From Glossina fuscipes (Eukaryota; Arthropoda; Insecta; Diptera; Glossinidae): a DNA stretch of 64,000 nt. The translations under genes were made by a program, and so were the position numbers. Below are positions 1 through 14,100 of this stretch, one piece after another. Position 1 is the stretch's first letter; each line of letters starts with the position of its first letter. The notes below the pieces were generated by a model, which worked only from the letters and a program-made list of their open reading frames with translations, was not told where the DNA came from and did not search any database. Where the stretch lies: NCBI RefSeq assembly GCF_014805625.2, contig NW_023998414.1, forward strand, positions 34,976,554 through 35,040,553, given 5' to 3'.

Positions 1-2243
1 GAAAACTTCAAAATAATTTAACGGATAAATAGGTTTTAGAGTAGATGCGGTTCTGAAATTTCGTTCGCGATGGAAAGAGCTACATCTACAGTTAAAAAAA
101 ATTGTAGCCTTCAAATATTAATAGCGAATTCTCCTTTGCTTCGCGAGATTAAGGAAAATATCGTTTCAATATAAATACATGACGCCATTGTAACATGGTA
201 TGGAAGCGTAAGCGTCTACTTTTATAACTGCAACATAACATGTAATGCATTATTGTGCAAACACATGTTATGTGAAAACATAATTTGAAGAGAGGTCCAA
301 CATAACATACAGGCAAAAAAGTAATAGAAAATTGCGTAATCAAAATCAAAAAACCTAAACCTACTTTTTGGAATTAGGTTTGGATTTGAGTCCAGTGGCG
401 TAATAAAAGAGGTCAGGAATTCCGAATTAAATTGTGGTTTGAAAAAATATAACTTAAACCAAACGCAAAGATGGACTTTCCTTGGTCTACGTATAATCGA
501 CTGACTCGAACCATCATCGACACTCACGCCTGCACTTGCAATCTTGTCCACAACATTTCTGCGCTTCTTGCTTTTAATAATAATGAACCACAAACCGTCT
601 ATCGCATTCTTTTTTCTCTTTTTTAAAAAGCATTAAGGCACAAGGGTTATATTGTTTTGAGGGGACAAGTTAATTTTGTGCAAAGGACGTGTCGTATGAA
701 AAAAATCTCAGCGGTGACATCGTAGAAGTTCATCGCACATGTTTAAGAGAGAAGACATTCAATCCTTTCCGTTCAAGTATTATTTTAAAATAAATATAAA
801 AATAATTTCCATTTCGCTGCAATCAATTGCGTTTTAGGAATTTATGTCCTCGGTGTATGAAGTTCATCTGATGTCCTGTTATTATCTGTGTTGCCTACAA
901 CAGCACAACATAGAATTAATGGTTACAATCCGATGTTTTTGTTTACTTTCTGCTCAAACGTCAAAACTGTCGCATCTGCAGCTTGAATATGTGATATGAA
1001 ATGCGAGGCAAAACAGCTGTTGAAGCCAACAACAAAAAAATTCATTGAAAACTTTTTCAATTACTCTTGTTATACACACGCACACGCACTTACGAAACTT
1101 GTAAAATTGCAATAAAAAAAAAAAATTTTTTTTTTTGCATTTAATTTGAAAAGTGTTAAAAAATAATTACAAAAGAAAAAAAAAAAAGAATACATTAAGG
1201 AGTTTATTTGTGATATTTTAACTCGAAGACTATGCTCGATACGGACTCGGCGGCCGCACCCAAAAAAAAATAAATAAATAAAAAAACAAAAAAAAAAAAA
1301 AGAAACAAAATAAAATAAAATAAAGAAATATACTTAACTGTATGTTGTGGTAAAGGAAAAATCGAAAAATTCACGCAATAAACATTGATTCACACAATTT
1401 CGTGGTACCTTTTCACCCATTAAAGTACATTTGCAGTGACTGACTTACTGAGCTTGCCGAACATTATGAATGATAAATTAAGACAAGAATAACTTGTTTG
1501 TTCACATTTTTTTGAATAATGTTATAGTGTATATGTACCCATTTCTCTCGTTATCTCTTGTTTATTGTATTACGAGTTTAAAGGGTTGATTATAGTTTGC
1601 ATTTAATTTATAATTTTAATTTTTTTTGTTTTTTTTTTTTGTTTTTTTTTTTTTTCAATTCTCAGGTGTGCCCCGCATATTCAAACAATTGCAGACGTTT
1701 AACAGAGAAGTGGTTAATATTTAAATGGCTGAGTTTTATGTATTTATAACACATTATAATTATGTACATTGGGAACGTAAAACTCGTTTATTATGAGGAA
1801 CTAACCAAATGAAGCATTAATAACATTTTCGCGGACTATTTCTCAGAAAACAAACTACTGGGAAAGTTTTATTGGTCTTTTGGATACTCGCAGTACACGG
1901 TTAACTTAATTTCCAAGCAAACAAAACTAAGTTTATATTGCAACAAAAACTAAAAGAGAAAAAATAAAGTGCCAGAATCCCTTTTCCTCAACACGTTTGA
2001 CGTTTAAATTGAAATCGATGATGGGAGATTTTTTTTTTTTTTTGTTTTGATGTTGTTGTAGAGTTCGATCAAGGTTTTATACTGACAAAATAAAATATAG
2101 ATTTTAGTCAACTATATTTGTTCATAGTACTAACAATACTATATTCACGAGCAAATGGACGGGCCATTTAACAACACTTACGTCAACTTATTAACACTTT
2201 CATATTTAGTTTGTGCATAAATGCATCTGATTTTTTTTCCCTC

Positions 2244-2276
<33 letters not shown>

Positions 2277-3267
2277 GCGGTTTGCTTAAAGAGAACGACG
2301 TACTTGTTTTAAATGTTTCCCAAAGTTTGAACACCTTCCATGCGAATGTTGTTCACATTAAAAGCTATGGAATGTGCATTAGCATTTCGTGCATATTTCC
2401 GAAAGAGAGTGGGAGAATGTCAGAACTAGATTTTGATATTAGTTAAAGAAGGACATTTTTTACAGTCAGATGAGGTCATTTTATCATTTTAACGGTGCTC
2501 TGTGACGATTTTTCTTCTTCAATTTAATCAATTTCAACAATGCACCGCATACGGTATATCTTCAGTTGCGCTTTAAGCGCAATGTGCATAGTTTCTATGT
2601 ATCGTTATGTTATGATATCAAAAACAAAATTATACAAAATTATTTCTATTGAGTTGGAAAATTGGATTTTTTTACCAATTATATACATGTCGCTCAAGGG
2701 AACCTATAAAAACTGTAAAAACATTGGCTTAACGAGACATTACTATATTTATCTTAAACATTTGGATGCCGGTGTTAAATTTCACACACACAGATTTTTG
2801 GAAGCTTGTAATAAAAAAAGGAATTTGTAATTATTTCGTTAGAGTTTGTGGGAAAGTGCCTTTTAATGCCCGATCAGTGTCTTTAAGCGTTCTATGCATA
2901 TTTTTATAAACCATGAGATTTTCAGTAAGAAACGAAGAATGAAAGTAATGAGGCATGCATGCAGCTATCTTTGTTTAGAATTTAATAGTAATCAGAAATT
3001 ACTATTACTACTATAGTTACGCTATATAAACGCGTACATACTTATAAGCATACATGTATATGTGTAGATTTATTCCGTTGCGGTAGCTAAAGAAATCGCA
3101 AAGTACGCATTCTAATATCACTACTTTTGATTGCCTATGGTTCTTAGGTCTCTCTTCTTGGATTTTAATGTTCGTATAGAGGCACTCTTCCTAAATATTT
3201 AAATATGAATATAACTAGAAAATCGTTTTATCGATATTGATTCAATTTAATTAAATTATTACACTAG

Positions 3268-3301
<34 letters not shown>

Positions 3302-5444
3302 ATTAGCGAAAACTCTTCCGGAAGAAACTTCTATTTACAATGAGAATAAAGTCGAGTCAAGTATGCAATTATTTTAAACGATAAACATAATACATTTCTA
3401 TGAAAAGAAAAAAATATCTTATCTGTAATATTGAAGTGAATATTATTTCACTTCAAAGAAATGGGTTGACTTCAAATTCTCTGTAGGCTACGTCCATTCG
3501 ATTTTCAAATTTTTTCTTTCTTTCCTGATACACATGTCCCCCAACATATTTATTATATATTGATATTAGTTTGTTTTTGACAGATATAAAGGTTACCATC
3601 TAGTTTGATTTCTTGCTATCGCAGAAAATGGATCATAGAATCTGTATTAAATTTTATGCGAAGAATAAAATGAATCGCTCCAACTCACTTAAAACGTTGT
3701 CTGTGGCGAGTTTACTTTAAGTAAAAAAAAAAAAAAAGGCTTATAAGTTGTACAAGCTTTTCACAGAAGGGTGAGAAGTTGTTAATGACGATGCCTGCTC
3801 TACGGGTCACAACAGCCCGTACACACACCACAATCGGCGTGGCGGTAAGGTTTGTTTCTGGATTGCTAAATTTTGACCAAAAGAACCCCGTCCCATTTTT
3901 TGATCAAAGAAATTCCCTACGAAAGAATGGAATTTTGCCACAATTAAGGAGATGAAGACCGCATCGCTGATCGGGATCAAGGCCAAACCATAAAAGTGCG
4001 CATAACAGAAGTGCGCTGACACAAGTGTACTATGTCTAAGGGGGATTACACTTTGGTGGGGACGAAATAGATATTGATGAATTGAATAAATATTTTAAGT
4101 TAATTTTTAAAACATAACTCGTTTGTGAAATAAATATGTACTTCTTGTATCTATACCCATAAGTGTTCACAAAATTATTACATACAGGAGAAGATCGACC
4201 TTTAAATAGCTTACGGAATATCATCTAAAACAGTTTTTCAGCTATTCCAACCATGATCAGATACTAAACCTTGCATATTTAATTCGTATATCAATTTATT
4301 GCTTGGAACGTCTTTATCAGTGAATACTAAAAATTAGAAACTGTTGCCACATAAAAGCTTATTTTTGATAAGGATATGAAGAAGTTTCAGTTAGGTATGC
4401 AAAAAATATTATTTTTCTGCACTGCTTCAATCCTCTCTGCTTACTTTATTTATTTATTATTATTATTATCATTATATCTCATTATTATAACTCATTAATA
4501 AAATTTATTAAATCCAATATATATGTAGTTCAAGATTAGCGGAGCATCTGCGGAGCCTCTGCGCAAAATAAGCGAAATAAATTTTCAAATGATGTAATAA
4601 ACAAATAAATGATAAATGGTAAAAATCAAAATATGATAACACTTGTGGACTACAAGTCGGTTAATATTTTCATGCGTTACATCATAATAGTCGATTATGT
4701 AAAGTTCATCGAATCTGAATCAATTAAGGCAATATATTAATGCTTTACTTTGTGCAAAGTTTGAAGCTTTTTTTTTTTTTTTTTTGTCACTCAAGAAAGG
4801 CGTAGAGCGAACTTACATATATCCCCGTTTTACACTCACTGCTACAAGGTGGAGATATCGAAAATTTATTATTAAATTTAATCTGTGCCATCAAGGAACA
4901 ACAAGCACAACAAAGAATGTATATCCTTGTAATAATTCATATAGGCACGTGCTGCTTCTATTGGAATAGAAGTTTAAAGCAGTTTTCTTTTCTTGTCTTT
5001 TTTTTTTCTTTGGATCCACTAATGAAAACTATGTTGTTGCTACTTGAAGAAAAATTCAAAAACAAAACATATTTTCATCTAAGATTTGATGAAAATTCCC
5101 TATGTATTATTTCATATACATTGGCATGTATATGTTTTCGGTACTCACTACGTTGATGTCAACAGGTTAGAGGCAAATATTGAAATATATGCAAGAATAA
5201 TAGCGACGTCAATTTGTCAGAAGTCAGTTAGTTGATCGGTTATAATATATGATATATATATATATTTTTTTTTGTGGACGTTACTCTCTAAGAGTTTTCT
5301 AAGAATTTTATAAGATTTTGAGTGGATAGAATACGATCTAGTCGCGAAATGTGTGTTTAATTTTCATTAAATGTTGCGTATAAAGAGTGTGTGTATGTAT
5401 GCTTGCCAGAATTCATAGCATCTGATATTATTCTCGTTTTTCAG
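1..5444. other. Non-coding DNA upstream of Tao
   Basis: No gene is recognisable here. The stretch is AT-rich, with poly-A/T runs (for example 28 A at 3273-3300) and a TA repeat near 2248-2276. A GC-richer island at about 3780-4070 shows no family I know. If Tao has a distant 5' non-coding exon, as the splice acceptor at 5443-5444 implies, its promoter probably lies here; the palindromic E-box at 1012-1021 is one candidate. An ORF of 96 codons at 2540-2830 and one of 123 codons on the minus strand at 222-593 are not convincing as genes. Confidence 0.6.
1012..1021. promoter_or_regulatory. Possible core-promoter E-box of Tao
   Basis: The sequence AACAGCTGTT matches the palindromic E-box (AWCAGCTGWT) known as a Drosophila core-promoter motif (Ohler motif 5). 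About 210 bases downstream a short ORF opens at 1232 (13 codons, TAA at 1271-1273) that would be a leader uORF if transcription starts here, and a GT donor-like site lies near 1349. The link to Tao is inference from position only. Confidence 0.2.
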
Positions 5445-5534
5445 GGTATCTACTGCCAGTTGGGCTTGAGTTGTCATTTTTGTTTTGGCATCATAACATA
5501 CAATTAAGTACTAAAGAGGTAAATAATATGAGCC
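5445..5534 (+). other. Tao: Tao 5'UTR end, with overlapping upstream ATG
   Basis: A clear acceptor (pyrimidine-rich tract ending TTTTTCAG at 5444) precedes 90 bases that lead into the Tao start codon, so the leader is spliced and at least one further upstream non-coding exon is expected. An upstream ATG at 5528 opens a 9-codon frame (TAG at 5555-5557) that overlaps the real start at 5535 in another frame. The upstream ATG has A at -3 and the Tao ATG has G at -3. The 5535 start is chosen because the protein then matches the N-terminus of fly Tao ([12 protein letters not shown]). Confidence 0.75.
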
Positions 5535-7019
5535 ATGCCTTCGGCACGACCTGGTAGTCTTAAAGATCCGGAAATTGCCGAACTCTTTAATAAACATGAT
5601 CCGGAAAAAATATTCGAAGATTTACGAGAAATCGGCCATGGCTCTTTTGGTGCCGTTTATTATGCACGCTGCAATCTTACCAAAGAAATAGTGGCCATTA
5701 AGAAAATGTCCTATACGGGCAAACAGAGTTTGGAAAAGTGGCAAGATATACTCAAAGAAATTAGGTATTAACGATAATTATTTATTTATTTTTTATTTTT
5801 TTGTATTAGCCAAGTTGTAATGTAATAAACACATATTCATTCATATATGTTATGCGCTTCTCTTGATTTGCAGATTTCTACGTCAGTTGAATCATCCGAA
5901 TACCATCGAATATAAGGGTTGTTATCTACGCGAATCTACAGCATGGCTGGTTATGGAATACTGTGTGGGATCGGCATCTGATATTATTGAGGTGCATAAG
6001 AAACCATTGCATGAGGATGAAATTGCGGCGATATGCGACGGTGTTCTAAATGGTCTCAGCTATTTGCATAGCTTAGGTCGTATACATCGCGACATTAAGG
6101 CTGGAAACATATTGCTTACCGATAATGGTGTAGTTAAACTTGCTGATTTTGGTAGTGCGGCTATTAAATGTCCGGCAAATAGCTTTGTGGGCACTCCGTA
6201 TTGGATGGCGCCAGAAGTCATTTTGGCAATGGATGAAGGGCAATATGACGGCAAAGTGGATGTCTGGTCTTTAGGTATAACTTGCATTGAATTAGCTGAA
6301 CGCAAACCACCATACTTTAATATGAATGCCATGTCAGCATTATATCATATTGCCCAAAATGATTCACCTACACTACCGGTATAAACAAATTAATATTTTC
6401 GCTTCTTTACATCATGTTTTTAATTTTTATTTTTATTTTTTTTTTAGAAAAATGACTGGTCAGATATCTTTTGTTATTTTGTGGATTTGTGTCTCAAAAA
6501 GAATCCGCTTGATCGGCCTTCATCTTCCAAACTATTAGCAGATCCTTATATAACGCGGCATCGTTCAGATACGGTTCTGCTGGAGCTAATCGCTCGTACC
6601 AAAGCGGCTGTTAGGGAATTGGATAACCTCAATTATCGTAAAATGAAGAAAATCCTTATGGTAGACACCTGCGAGACTGAGAGCGCCATCGGTGACACAG
6701 ATGACACTCAAGACGAACATGCCGGTGGCGATAGCAGCAAGAGTAATAGTATTACGTCGGAACACTCCATACATTCAGTGGGTGTATCGGCGGCCAGTAG
6801 TCAAGTAGTACATAATACCCTATCCCCTGCAAGATGGTACAAAGTCTGCCACTAATCAATTACTTATTTCTATATTTTATAAATCTAGAGCTCATCGTCA
6901 AATTCAATACCACCCGCCGCGCAGAATTACATTGGCGGAATGGGTGGTGGCGGTCATCACGGACACGGACAGCCGCCTCAACATTTGGGTGCCATCAATT
7001 ATCATCATCATCATCAGAT

Positions 7020-7058
<39 letters not shown>

Positions 7059-8222
7059 GCAGCATCAACATGTAATAAGTGGCGCTGTTTCGCGTAACTC
7101 TTCGCGCCATCGTAACTTGCCGCCATTACCGAGCATCATGCATAATATGAATAATAATGTAACGCCGACAAATTCGACGGCAGTTGTGCCTGCACCGATG
7201 CCACCACAGCAACAACTACAACAGACTATGATGTCAGCGTTGTCGCATAATTCTGGCTCAATGAGCAGCAGTGGCGGTAATATGCAACAACAACATCAAC
7301 AATCTTCTTGCCCGGGTGGCGGCATGGGCGGAGATCGTATTTCACAACAACAACAACAGCAACCGCCACCTATACAGCCAAGATATCTATCCTCACCAGC
7401 TGCTGCAGCGGCTGTCTACGCAGCCACTTCCAATGTTAACGAACATGGACCCAACAATTTTGCCACAATACGTACTACCAGTATAGTTACCAAACAACAA
7501 AAGGAACATATGCAGGTAGACAGTTATCAGTCATAATTCATCATTTAAATCAATTACAAGATTATATGTCTTCTCGTATATCAATCTTGTCATTGAAGTA
7601 ACACTTTTCTTTTGTTTTTGCTTTATTATTATATAAAAAAAGAATTTGAGCTTTTCCCCCCTCCCATTTATTTATTTATTTATTTATTTTATTTTATTTT
7701 TTTTTTTATATATATATATGATCTTCTGTCCTATGAAATTATTTCGGATATATTTTCATCATTGCCTGTATTATTGTTATATATTTGTGTCCATATAGGA
7801 AAACTATGTGTTGTGTCCTACAATGTGCGGCAACAGTAGTAATTGTACGATTTCATAGCCTAGAAAGAAACAAAATAATATCAAATTATTATCCATGGAT
7901 TCAAAGGATGCAAAAACAATAAGCATTTTAGACCACCATCATCACTACCAACACAACACCGCCAATACATTATTTCTTTATCTCTTATTCTATTGTCTCT
8001 CTGTTATGTTTCGTCATCGTACAACAAGCGAGCTTTCCATAATGTAGTTTTAAAATTGATAAACTATCAAGAGCGTGTAACGTGTAACGTGTAACGTGTT
8101 CGTGTTCATTTTCGATGATGTGCAGATATATGGGCAAATAATAATTTGTGACACACTTGAACACGTTTAGAGATTGGAAGACGTAAACAAAGTAATTTCT
8201 TATTACATTATTGTAATTCTTT

Positions 8223-8260
<38 letters not shown>

Positions 8261-8959
8261 GTGCATTTTGTTAATTTTCTTCAACAATCAATCAATCAAT
8301 CAAACAAACAATCAATCGTTCGCTATTCGTTTTCATATGGGAAATACTCATGGAAAATCAATTCCATTCGAACATATGTACATTCATTTGAATGCCTATC
8401 CATTGTGTTCCAAATATGTTGAGAGTATGTTGTCTACTTTGTTTTTATTGCCTTTGTTAATATTGTGTGATACATACATACATACATACATACANNNNNN
8501 NNNNNNNNNNNNNNNNNNNNNNNNNNNNNNNNNNNNNNNNNNNNNNNNNNNNNNNNNNNNNNNNNNNNNNNNNNNNNNNNNNNNNNNNNNNNNNTCTATC
8601 TATCTGATATCATTTTACATGATATACACATTATCCATAAACCTTCACAATAATCATCACAATACATTTCAATGATTGAAATGTAGAATCAATCAAATCA
8701 ATTCTACTACTTCTTCACTCCCCCCATTCATTATTTCGTTAGTCTTCTGAAACTTGAACAAAATTAAAAAACATCATTGCATAATTTTGTGGAACGATTT
8801 AGCTACGTTTCAGATTTCTAGCCAGTGTGTAATAAAAAAAAGTGATGAGTACATGCTATGGAGAAAGAGGGATTGAAGAAAAAATAAAAAATAAATAAAA
8901 AATAAAAAAAAATCAAGTAAATATACCGGATATGAGGGAAAGATTTTTTTCAATTCTGC

Positions 8960-9001
<42 letters not shown>

Positions 9002-11159
9002 CATTACTGCAGATCAGCCAAAGCCTTTTCGGACTTCGGGGATGTGTTCATCTTGCTTGCAAGGTGAAAATTGTCTTAGCGTAATTATCGATATCGCTTT
9101 TGTAACCATTTTCAGTAAGCTTTCTATGCATCGACTATACAAAATGACATGTTTATCTCGACAGTCATATAATAAGTTTTTGTTGACTGCGAAAACAAAA
9201 GCGATAAAAACAAAAACTTTCTTCAATGGCTTCAAGAATATCTGCTGTGTTTTTATTGAAAACCAATCGAATTTTCCATCACTTTTTTTAACACTAATCA
9301 TAATAACATTCTCTTTCGCCTTCATTATCTCTGCAAAGATAAGATATATAAAAGGAAGATTTAAAAAATGATCAAATTTTTGAATAAGCTATAAATCAAA
9401 AAAACATTTCTTTCAGGTATGAATAAAAAAGAATTCGAAATGCTGCAACGTAACGAATGTAGTAGGCCGAGTATACAAGCAAATCCTGTCGATTTTCTTT
9501 ACACAATTTTGCAAGTATGCGCTTATACGTTTTGTGCTTAGTAAGTACTAGGCGTGTGACTTGATTTATCAATATTTGCTTTAAAATCAGATAAGAAGAT
9601 AAGAATCGCTTTAATGCAGAATTCTAAATATTGTCTACGCTTGTCGGTCGTATCGTATTTTTTCTATCTTTTTTGTAGCATATGAGTTTCGTGTCGAGAG
9701 TAATATGCGTCCTTGTGACATTTATTCGCGTTCAGAAAGCGTTCAGAGTGCAATTTAGGCAGGTAGGTAGGTAGGTAGGTAGGTAGATAGGCAGGCAGGC
9801 AGGTAGGCAGACAGGCAGCCATTAAGTGATCGAAAGAAGCAAATGGTAGTTCTATAGCTGGTTAATATAGAAGGTAAAGTTAGCTCGTGCTCGTGCTCAT
9901 GGTTACTAAATGTTTTATATGATTGGGTATAGTAGATGGGCCGCGGAATGTTATCGTATTTGTCGACATATTGTGGACATATTGTTTCGCCTTCAATAAT
10001 AATTGGCTGATTCAATTTGCCTTATGACCTTCGACCCATAACTATTCGATTTTGTCTTTGATGTAAAAATAATCTTCTCCTAGTCCGTATTGTGATTTTT
10101 CATCGAACTACCAGGACGGCGGTTGCATTTTTTTTATTCGCCTTTCAAGACCTTTTTTTTTTCGTGTTTCCGAATAGTAATGAATTTCCTTGCTTTGCTT
10201 GTTAATCATACCAATGACATTTAATTATTTTCAAATGCTGGTGGTGGTGCTGGCTGTCACACATTGGCGTGGTGCCTGGTGCAGGTTCCTAAAGTTCTTC
10301 TGTATGGCAATCAAATCGAATTGAATATTCGCGTCCCAGGGGACCGCTAACGGCGGAGCTACGCGATGACAATTTCGGTACAATTTTTATTTGGAAAGTG
10401 CTTTGAAATGGCGAAACTAATGCGGCTCGCAAATGAAATTTTCATTTGTAACATAACTGGACAAACCGAAAGTTTAAAAAAAAACCTAAGTTGGCCATTG
10501 TGTAAGGGCTGAAAAGAAAGAGTTTGACATTGGAAAATTAAAATACTATCTAACTATCAACTACGATAATATAATATAGCATCTAGTTAGTATCTGTTCG
10601 ATCTGTTCGATCTGTTTTGAAAATTGGCAAAAATCTCAAAAGTCACACACACACACGCCTATTCTATATCATTTTTATATAGCCGTTTTTTTTTAAGTAT
10701 GCGCGCTTATATGTTTTATTCTGCTTAAAAATAATTCACTTTTTTAGTATTTTAGAAAATTATTTCATACTTATTTTGATTTATGTTAATAATGCGCACA
10801 CATTTTGTTGATCTTTTTAACTATAGTGGGGAAAACGTAGATGTAATTAGAATTTATGTTTGAATATTGCTTTCTCTTCACTAAATTTTAAATTTACATT
10901 TTTTACGTTGTTGTTGTTATTTATTTATTTATTTTTTTTGGTTTCTTTTTTTTTTTTTTTTTTTTTTGTTAATTACAGGAAGAGATGCATGAACAAATGT
11001 CGGGTTACAAGCGAATGCGTCGCGAACATCAAGCCGCTCTACTCAAACTTGAAGAGAAATGCAAAGTTGAAATGGAAGCGCATAAGAATGCTTTAGATAA
11101 GGAGTACGATAACTTATTACACAATTTTACCAGAGAATTAGAAAGACTAGAGGTATCAA

Positions 11160-11197
<38 letters not shown>

Positions 11198-14100
11198 ATA
11201 TATATGTATATTTTGTTCTTTTAATAAATTGCTTACTTATGGCATTTGCGCATTTGCATAGGCCAAACATCAACAGGATTTGGAAAGGCGTATGAAGCAA
11301 ACGTCTGCTGCGGAGAAAAAATTATTTAAAGAGATTTCCCTTAAGCAAGAAGGTGATCGTAAAGCGTTCGATTTAAATCGCAAAAAAGAATATAAAGCAA
11401 ATAAGGAGAGATGGAAACGGGAATTGTCGATGGACGAGTCGACACCGAAACGTCAGCGTGATTTGACGCTGCAATCACAAAAGGATAATCTAAAACAGGC
11501 TGAGGCTCAGGAAGAGCAACGTCTTTTAACGTTGCAAAAGCAATACATTGAACTAGAAATGCGTAAATTTAAACGAAGGCGTCTAATTATGTTGCACGAA
11601 CTAGAGGATCAGTTGTTAAGAGATGTATGCTAAAGAATAATTCCATCAATTCAATTCATTCGAATTCATTTTGTTGCATTTTGAATGGTTTTAGGAATTG
11701 GCGAAAAAACAACAACAACTTGAACAAGCTCACGCTATGCTATTAAAACATCACGAGAAAACCCAAGAATTGGAGTATCGTCAGCAAAAAAGTATTCATC
11801 AGTTGCGAGAAGAGCAAGTAAATAATTTGTAAATAATTAATAATTAATTTTTATGATTTTCGTTTTCTTTCCGTTTTTTTTTTTTTTGTCTTTTCTTTGA
11901 TCTATTCTCATTGTTCAGATTAATAAACAACACGATACTGAATTACAAAATCAAAAAATTTATATGGAACGAGTGAAAAAAGAGTTGCTCAGAAAGCATG
12001 CCATGGAAATTAGGCAGCATCCAAAGAGTCTTAAGGTATAATAATTAATACCGTAATTAATTGAAAATAAATTTTCATTGATTTTTTCATTGATTATTAT
12101 TAATAATACCGTTAATCGTAGCAAAAAGAGTTGCAAATTCGTAAACAATTCCGCGAAACATGTAAAACTCAAACCAAACAATATAAACGATATAAGGCCC
12201 AGATATTACAAACAACACCAAAGGAGCAACAAAAAGAAGTCATTAAGCAATTAAAAGAGGAAAAGCATCGTAAGCTAACATTGCTCGGTGAACAAGTAAG
12301 TGAGATAATATGATGATGATGATGATGCTTCTTCTTCTTCTTGTTTCGTTAAATAATTATAACCATCTATCATGTCGATCTATATATGTCGTTTTTTTTT
12401 TTTTTTTTTTTTTTTTTTTAGTATGAACAAAGTATCGCTGATATGTTTCAAAGTCAGAGCTATAAACTGGATGAAAGCCAAGTGATTGAGTGCCAACGTA
12501 CCAATGAAATGTTGGAATACGAATTAGAAGAACTTACGGCATATCAAAATAAGAATAAAAAACAAGCCCAGGAACAACGTGACCGCGAACGTCGTGAACT
12601 TGAAAATCGTGTGGCACAACGTCGTAGCGTTTTAGAAAGTAAGGTAAGCAAAACAGAATCGACAAAATTTAATTGACTCGCCATACTCAATTAACTCGCC
12701 CCGCCCCCTCTACACGATAATAATAATATACTTTTTTTCCTGCAAATTTTTTTAATAACTTATCTCGAATATTTTATTTTATGGTCATAGTTCGCTGACG
12801 AGTTCGCGTTTACATATTCTCAGTTTCTTCTCAGTCTCGTTTGCTTGCCCGAAAATATTAACAATGCATATAAGCGAGAATATGTCATCAATGAAATTCT
12901 TTCATCGTTTGTTGTTTATTTTCTTCTTTATTTTTTTTTTTTTTTGTTTTTTATCAAATTTGAATAATTTCAGTTTGAAACTAAAACAATATACGATCGA
13001 ATTTTCCGAATTCTATGCACAAAAATCCAAATCATTTACATAATTGTAACATATATGATATATAATTGGAATTTTTCACGTATACGTACATTGTCAGATT
13101 TAAGCTACAACATATAACATATCGTAGGACATAAGACACGCATTTAATGTAATGTATCTGAAGGTTCAAATAGTTTACATTATTGGCTTTAATAATCAAT
13201 GTATCATCTTTCGAAAGTAATAATAATACTTCGAGATGTAAATGCTATTCACATATATATGAATATGTTCAAGTCGAGGCCTGGCTTAAAGTCTTGCGTA
13301 ACGCAAGTAAAAAGTAAAAAGACTTAAATTCGTATTCAAAATTTGCGGCGACACGATTCGTATGCATAACAACTCGAAATTTCTGAGACTATGATTTTTA
13401 ATTAGGTTTAGGTCTATTACAGAAAACGAACGCATACTAAAAGAATTCGAATGTACCGAAATGACATTCAAACATACTATTACTACTACTTGAATAAAGA
13501 TGATATTGGGTGTATCGGCAGCTCGATGACGTACTTGCCCAATTCAATGTAGCTTTTCCCAAGGGGAGCTATTATTACTTGTTGTGTGAAAAAAAAGTTT
13601 AAAAATCAAAGAAAAAAAAGAAATCCTTTGATACCACGCACACGCATACGCACACGCACACGCACTTGTCATTCAATATGTATTTGACGTTTCATTGTCA
13701 TTGATATACGAAACTTTAATTATCCTAGGGACAGCTAGCCATAGCCATGTCATCTTTATTCGCTCTTAAGCTTTATACATTTCATTATTATACCCAACAC
13801 TGTAAGAGATGGGGCCGTATATTTATTTTATCTTTTTCCATAACATATCTAATATTCAAAAAGGAACCTTCGGTGACCCTATAAAGTATATATATTCTTG
13901 ATCAGTGTAAAATTCTAAGTTGATTAAGCCAAGTCTCTGTGGTCTGTGTGGTGTGTGTTGTTTGTACTCTCCTTATTGCAAAAATAAATATATCGACTTG
14001 AAATTTGGCAGGAACATTGGAAATTCTTGCACGCATGTTTGTGTTGAAAATGGGCCAAATTGGCCGCTTAGAGCAAAGGCCCGTATTGGGGCGCATCAAT

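Larger units (their letters stand above)
7516..10978 (+). other. Tao: Tao intron 4
   Basis: This 3.5-kb intron has an assembly gap, a 32-base poly-T near 8225-8256, a TA run at 8966-8999, an AGGT/AGGC tetranucleotide tract at 9757-9820, a GC-richer patch at about 10220-10450, and a triplicated GTGTAAC unit near 8075-8100. A candidate internal promoter and first exon lies at 9347-9514. Open frames of 103 and 109 codons overlap on opposite strands at 9014-9371 and match no family I recognise. Confidence 0.8.

Noticed and set aside
222..593. 123-codon minus-strand ORF
   Set aside because: The first third looks coding-like, but the rest is Phe-rich AT translation; no splice pattern or family was found.
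2540..2830. 96-codon ORF with a hydrophobic start and good ATG context
   Set aside because: Composition is that of AT-rich random DNA, it has no recognised family, and the region shows no other gene signal.
7516..7536. Alternative Tao end by reading into intron 4 (six residues then TAA)
   Set aside because: The donor is good, the match to fly Tao resumes exactly at exon 5, and no convincing poly(A) signal follows closely.
9014..9371. 103- and 109-codon ORFs on opposite strands in Tao intron 4
   Set aside because: They overlap almost completely, match no family, and one is a mirror of the other's open composition.
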